9,061 bases of DNA, taken from DASUAS01 sp036502765 (GTDB lineage Bacteria > Actinomycetota > Acidimicrobiia > IMCC26256 > DASPTH01). The notes below the pieces were generated by a model. The model was given only the letters and a program-made list of their open reading frames with translations. It was not told the origin of the DNA and made no database searches. The position numbers and the translations under genes were made by a program. Positions 6,959 to 9,061 of the stretch are shown here, in pieces; the stretch's first letter is position 1; the number at the start of each line of letters is the position of its first letter. The DNA lies in NCBI GenBank assembly GCA_036502765.1, contig DASXXX010000318.1, forward strand, positions 1 to 9,061, given 5' to 3'.

Positions 6959-6972
6959 TCACGGCGAGGAGG
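6913..6972. repeat. Four imperfect 15-base tandem units
   Basis: On the plus strand four consecutive 15-base units start at 6913, 6928, 6943 and 6958. Each begins CTC(C/A)AC. The last two share CTCACGGCGAG exactly (6943-6953 and 6958-6968). The final unit overlaps the stop codon and the last residues of the 269-residue protein, so the array may have grown from, or eroded, the end of that gene. Confidence 0.5.
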
Positions 6973-7768
6973 TGCTGGTGGCCGCGGGGGCCGTGGTGGT
7001 GGCCGCCGGCAACGTGGTGGTGGTCGCGTCGATCGCGTTGCAGGGCGAGTTCTTGCTGAGGTTCGCGGTCGAGTTGTCGTTGATCTGGTTGAACGCAGTG
7101 CACGCGTTCGGCGGGAACGGGTGGTCGGCGCCCTTGGGCAGGAAGTAGATGGCGAGAGTCTCGCCATCCTTCATCTGGTAGTCGCCGGGGTTGCCGGTGC
7201 GCGTCTTGCCGTCGACCGCCCAGGTGAGCTCGCCCTTCTTGCCCTTGTACTGGCCGAACGGGCAGGTGTCGCCGTTCGACCACGCCGTCTGCTTCACCTT
7301 CGACTGCGGACCGATCCACGCGTCGATGGAATCCGACGACACCGACCAGCCGCCGTAGCCGGCGAACTTCGAGAGCGTGGCGTTGCTCCCTTCCTCGCTC
7401 ACCACGAACGGGTGGGTGTGGATCAGGTCGTCGCCGTGGGTGTGGATGCCGACGTTGGCCTGCTGGCCCGGGTTGTCGGCCGGCTTCTCGAACTGCGGCT
7501 GCGCAGCCAACCACTCGCCACAGACGTTCACCTGGAACGCGGTGTGCCAGTGGTCGCCGGCGATGTTGGCGTTCTGGTCGGGGGCACGCGGCGGACCGCT
7601 CCCCGCGCTGTTGCCCCCACCCCGCACGAGGAACACGGCCACGATGCCGAGGATGACGATGCTGGCGATGGCGACGTTCCAACCGAAGGATCCGCTGCGC
7701 TTGCGCTTCGGCTTGCGGTACTTGGAGCGCATCGCGGCGCGCTGGTAGCGGGTCCGGGACTGGGGCAT
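6959..7768 (-). CDS. Membrane-anchored His/Cys-rich protein of unknown function
   Basis: This 269-residue protein has a strongly basic cytoplasmic N-terminus (5-26), one membrane helix (about 29-49, WNVAIASIVILGIVAVFLV) and an exported domain, then a Thr/Ala/Pro tail (248-269) as often seen on actinobacterial surface proteins. The exported domain carries three His-x-His motifs: GDHWHTAFQVNVCGEWL (71-87), GIHTHGDD (107-114) and IHTHPF (116-121). It has four cysteines (83, 169, 223, 243), enough for two disulfides. Clustered His and Asp could bind a metal, but no known enzyme fold was recognised. I believe similar HWH/HTHGD proteins occur in other actinobacteria without assigned function; this is from memory. 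Start ATG 7768 has no clear Shine-Dalgarno and lies 13 bases after the rhamnosyltransferase stop; Met13 is an alternative. The context suggests an envelope role, which is inference only. Confidence 0.85.
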   Translation of the reverse strand: MPQSRTRYQRAAMRSKYRKPKRKRSGSFGWNVAIASIVILGIVAVFLVRGGGNSAGSGPPRAPDQNANIAGDHWHTAFQVNVCGEWLAAQPQFEKPADNPGQQANVGIHTHGDDLIHTHPFVVSEEGSNATLSKFAGYGGWSVSSDSIDAWIGPQSKVKQTAWSNGDTCPFGQYKGKKGELTWAVDGKTRTGNPGDYQMKDGETLAIYFLPKGADHPFPPNACTAFNQINDNSTANLSKNSPCNAIDATTTTLPAATTTAPAATSTSSP

Positions 7769-7781
7769 GGCGTGTCGCAGG

Positions 7782-8684
7782 TTACCCGCTGACCTTCGGC
7801 GTCTCGGGGCGCGTCTTGAGGGCCCGCGCCGCCATGTCGACGACCGCGCGCAGGGTCAGGAAGCACGCGGCGGGCAGGAGCAGCAGGCGTTGGGGGCCCC
7901 GCCACCGACGGGCCGAGAAGCGGTATGCGGAGCGGTGGTGCTCGACGATCATGCGGTAGGGCCGCTGCTTCGTGCTCGCACCCTGCACATGCGTGACGCG
8001 CCCCGACGGCTCGTACGCGACCCGCCAGCCCAGGCGGCGCAGGCGCCAGCAGAGGTCGAAGTCCTCCATGTACATGAAGTACCGCTCGTCCCAGCCTCCG
8101 ATCGACTCGAGCGCGCTCCGGCGGAGATACATCAGCGCGCCCGACACCCAGTCGACGTCGCGGGGTCGGTCCCAGTGCGCGTCGAGCTGGCGGTAGTGCC
8201 GGGTGAAGCGGTTGCGTGGGAACAGCCGCCCGAGCACGGCGTGACCGACGGCGTCGATGGTCGACGCGTGGGTCCGGGCCGACGGGTATTGCGAACCGTC
8301 GGGGTTGAAGAGCGCAGGTCCCACGGCCGCGAGGTCGGGCTCGGCGTCGAGGCGGGCGAGCATCGCGTCTGCGGTGCCCGGTTCCACCACGAGGTCTGCA
8401 TTGCTGACGGCCACGACGGAGGCGGTGGTGGCCGCGATCCCCCGGTTGGCCGCGGCCGCGTAGCCCAGGTTGCCGCCGGGATCGACGACCACGACGTCGG
8501 GCAGCGCGGCGAGCAGCGCGGCGACCGACCCGTCGGTCGATCCGTTGTCGACCACGACGACCTCGGGAACCCCGGCGCCGGCGTTGGAGCCGGTGTCGGC
8601 GAGGAGCGAGCGCACGCACTCGAGGAGCAACGGCCCCGACTCGTAGTTCACGACCACGGCCGCCCATCTGCCCCCGTCGCTCAC
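7782..8684 (-). CDS. wbbL: Rhamnosyltransferase WbbL-like, family 2 glycosyltransferase
   Basis: This 300-residue enzyme resembles M. tuberculosis WbbL, which adds rhamnose from dTDP-rhamnose to decaprenyl-PP-GlcNAc and so builds the linker joining arabinogalactan to peptidoglycan. Landmarks are VVNYESG (11-17), VVVDNGSTDGS (43-53), GNLGYAAAAN (71-80), SNADL (94-98, the metal/nucleotide DxD position), PDGSQYPSAR (128-137), HAVLGRLFPRN (148-158), WVSGALMYLRRSA (179-191) and GGWDERYFMYMEDFDLCWRL (196-215). The PDGSxYPSAR, HAVLG and DERYFMYMED blocks closely follow WbbL. The C-terminus (266-289) is hydrophobic and may contact the membrane. The start is GTG 8684, with GGAG eight bases upstream; no other start codon lies in frame between 8684 and the upstream gene's stop. 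This start and its ribosome site are inside the third unit of a tandem repeat. Whether the acceptor is the same outside Mycobacteriales is inferred. Confidence 0.9.
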   Translation of the reverse strand: MSDGGRWAAVVVNYESGPLLLECVRSLLADTGSNAGAGVPEVVVVDNGSTDGSVAALLAALPDVVVVDPGGNLGYAAAANRGIAATTASVVAVSNADLVVEPGTADAMLARLDAEPDLAAVGPALFNPDGSQYPSARTHASTIDAVGHAVLGRLFPRNRFTRHYRQLDAHWDRPRDVDWVSGALMYLRRSALESIGGWDERYFMYMEDFDLCWRLRRLGWRVAYEPSGRVTHVQGASTKQRPYRMIVEHHRSAYRFSARRWRGPQRLLLLPAACFLTLRAVVDMAARALKTRPETPKVSG

Positions 8685-8773
8685 TCCGTTCGCTCCGTCC
8701 CAGTGCCCCCGTTGCTCACTGCCGTTCGCTCCGTCCCAGTGCCCCCGCTGCTCACTGCCGTTCGCTCCGTCCC
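8669..8773 (-). repeat. Tandem 36-base repeat, nearly three units
   Basis: On the minus strand, units start at 8773, 8737 and 8701. The first two are 36 bases each and differ at one position. The third lacks one C (AACGGAGTG in place of AACGGCAGTG), has another change, and runs into the first codons of wbbL before similarity fades near 8669. There are no spacers, so this is a direct tandem array. The same core occurs alone at 4787-4806. The array fills the space between two glycosyltransferase genes. Confidence 0.85.
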
Positions 8774-8785
8774 GGGCGCCGCCAT
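8681..8785 (-). CDS. Possible 34-residue repeat-encoded coupling ORF
   Basis: An ATG at 8785 overlaps the stop of the upstream transferase as TGATG. The frame then runs through the tandem repeat for 34 codons and ends in a TGA that overlaps the wbbL start as GTGA. The peptide is periodic, built on GTERTAVS(S/N)GGT (12 residues, about two and a half times), with no hydrophobic segment or known motif. Exact stop-start overlaps at both ends would let ribosomes pass from one glycosyltransferase gene to the next. It may equally be a chance frame in a GC-rich repeat. No function is proposed for the peptide itself. Confidence 0.35.
   Translation of the reverse strand: MAAPGTERTAVSSGGTGTERTAVSNGGTGTERTE
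8693..8696 (-). promoter_or_regulatory. Ribosome binding site of wbbL, supplied by a repeat
   Basis: GGAG lies eight bases before GTG 8684. It is part of the repeat unit GGGACGGAGCGAACGG, so each tandem copy brings its own GGAG followed by a GTGAGC about eight or nine bases later. Only the last copy opens the glycosyltransferase frame. Confidence 0.5.
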
Positions 8786-9061
8786 CAGTCCTTGAAGCGG
8801 TACTTGACGAGGGTCCAGAGCGCGATGAAGCCGTCGCGCCAGGTGATCTTCTTGCCCTCGTCGAACTCGCGACCGGTGTAGGAGATCGGCACCTCATAGA
8901 TGCGGATGCCGCGCTTCAGCATCTTGGCGGTGACCTCGGGCTCGAACTCGAAGCGCTCTGCGCGCAGCGTGATGCCGTCGAGCAACGCTCGGTCGAACAG
9001 CTTGTAACACGTCTCCATGTCGGAGAGCGTCGTGTTGTAGAGCACGTTCGTGACCAGCGAC
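8785..9061 (-). CDS. Polyprenol-phosphate sugar transferase, DPM1-like GT2 (N-terminus cut by window edge)
   Basis: Only the last 91 residues are present; the frame continues past the right edge, so GTG 9045 is an internal Val codon and not a start. The fragment has the hallmarks of the dolichol/polyprenol-phosphate mannosyltransferase-like family: a segment with DMETCYKLF (the Asp-x-Glu-Thr-x-Tyr/Lys motif), FEFEPEVTAKMLKRG, IYEVPISYTGREFDEGKKI and a closing GFIALWTLVKYRF. Such enzymes move a sugar from a nucleotide donor to a polyprenol phosphate at the inner membrane face. ManB downstream could supply GDP-mannose, but glucose transferases look alike in this region. The stop TGA at 8787-8785 overlaps the ATG of the small repeat ORF. 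It is the first visible gene of the minus-strand operon; its promoter lies outside the window. Confidence 0.88.
   Translation of the reverse strand, partial: SLVTNVLYNTTLSDMETCYKLFDRALLDGITLRAERFEFEPEVTAKMLKRGIRIYEVPISYTGREFDEGKKITWRDGFIALWTLVKYRFKD

Noticed and set aside
5867..7792. A 641-codon plus-strand open frame opposite manB and the His/Cys protein.
   Set aside because: The minus-strand frames carry complete conserved motifs, while the plus frame is repetitive Arg/Val/Gly/His with none and has no recognisable start context.
8666..8773. A CRISPR array, because the unit is 36 bases long.
   Set aside because: Units are directly adjacent with no unique spacers, there are fewer than three, and no cas gene is near.
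8685..8897. A longer N-terminus for the WbbL-like transferase starting at 8897.
   Set aside because: It would overlap 113 bases of the upstream transferase, add 71 residues of low-complexity and repeat-encoded sequence, and is not needed by the family. GTG 8684 has a ribosome site and fits the family length.

Overview
The window reads as chromosomal DNA of a high-GC actinobacterium. The best guess is class Acidimicrobiia, which is inferred from the very GC-rich codon use, the frequent GTG starts, the promoter layout of cofD, the Thr/Ala-rich secreted tail and the gene set, not from any marker gene. It is nearly fully coding: eight convincing protein genes (two cut by the window edges), one possible 34-residue coupling ORF, and short repeats between genes. 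No tRNA, rRNA, CRISPR array, transposase, integrase or phage gene was seen.

Left block (1-2357, minus strand): a very large glycosyltransferase, with a family 2 catalytic domain at the N-terminus and a long multi-spanning membrane region. It runs off the left edge, so only its first 785 residues are present. A 106-base divergent promoter region (2358-2463) separates it from the next block.

Middle block (2464-4762, plus strand): a compact coenzyme F420 operon. cofD/fbiA makes (dehydro-)F420-0, cofE/fbiB-N is the gamma-glutamyl ligase, and a separate nitroreductase-like gene matches the C-terminal domain of mycobacterial FbiB, which reduces dehydro-F420-0. The two halves of FbiB are therefore split here into two genes joined by a GTGA overlap. 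cofD appears to be leaderless.

Right block (4818-9061, minus strand, transcribed right to left): a cell-envelope sugar operon. In transcription order it holds a polyprenol-phosphate sugar transferase (C-terminal part only), a repeat-built 34-codon ORF, a WbbL-like rhamnosyltransferase, a membrane-anchored His/Cys protein of unknown function, a ManB-like mannose-1-phosphate guanylyltransferase, and a GalE-like UDP-sugar 4-epimerase. Together they would supply activated sugars (GDP-mannose, a UDP-hexose or UDP-uronate) and transfer sugars onto lipid carriers for wall or surface polysaccharide.

Having fbiA-fbiB beside oppositely oriented manB and wbbL mirrors the Mycobacterium tuberculosis Rv3261-Rv3265c region as I recall it, so most of the window is an ancient, conserved actinobacterial neighbourhood. 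The less ordinary parts are the split fbiB, the mirrored promoters, the repeat-encoded coupler ORF, a 20-base repeat shared by two intergenic sites, and the unknown HWH/HTH membrane protein.
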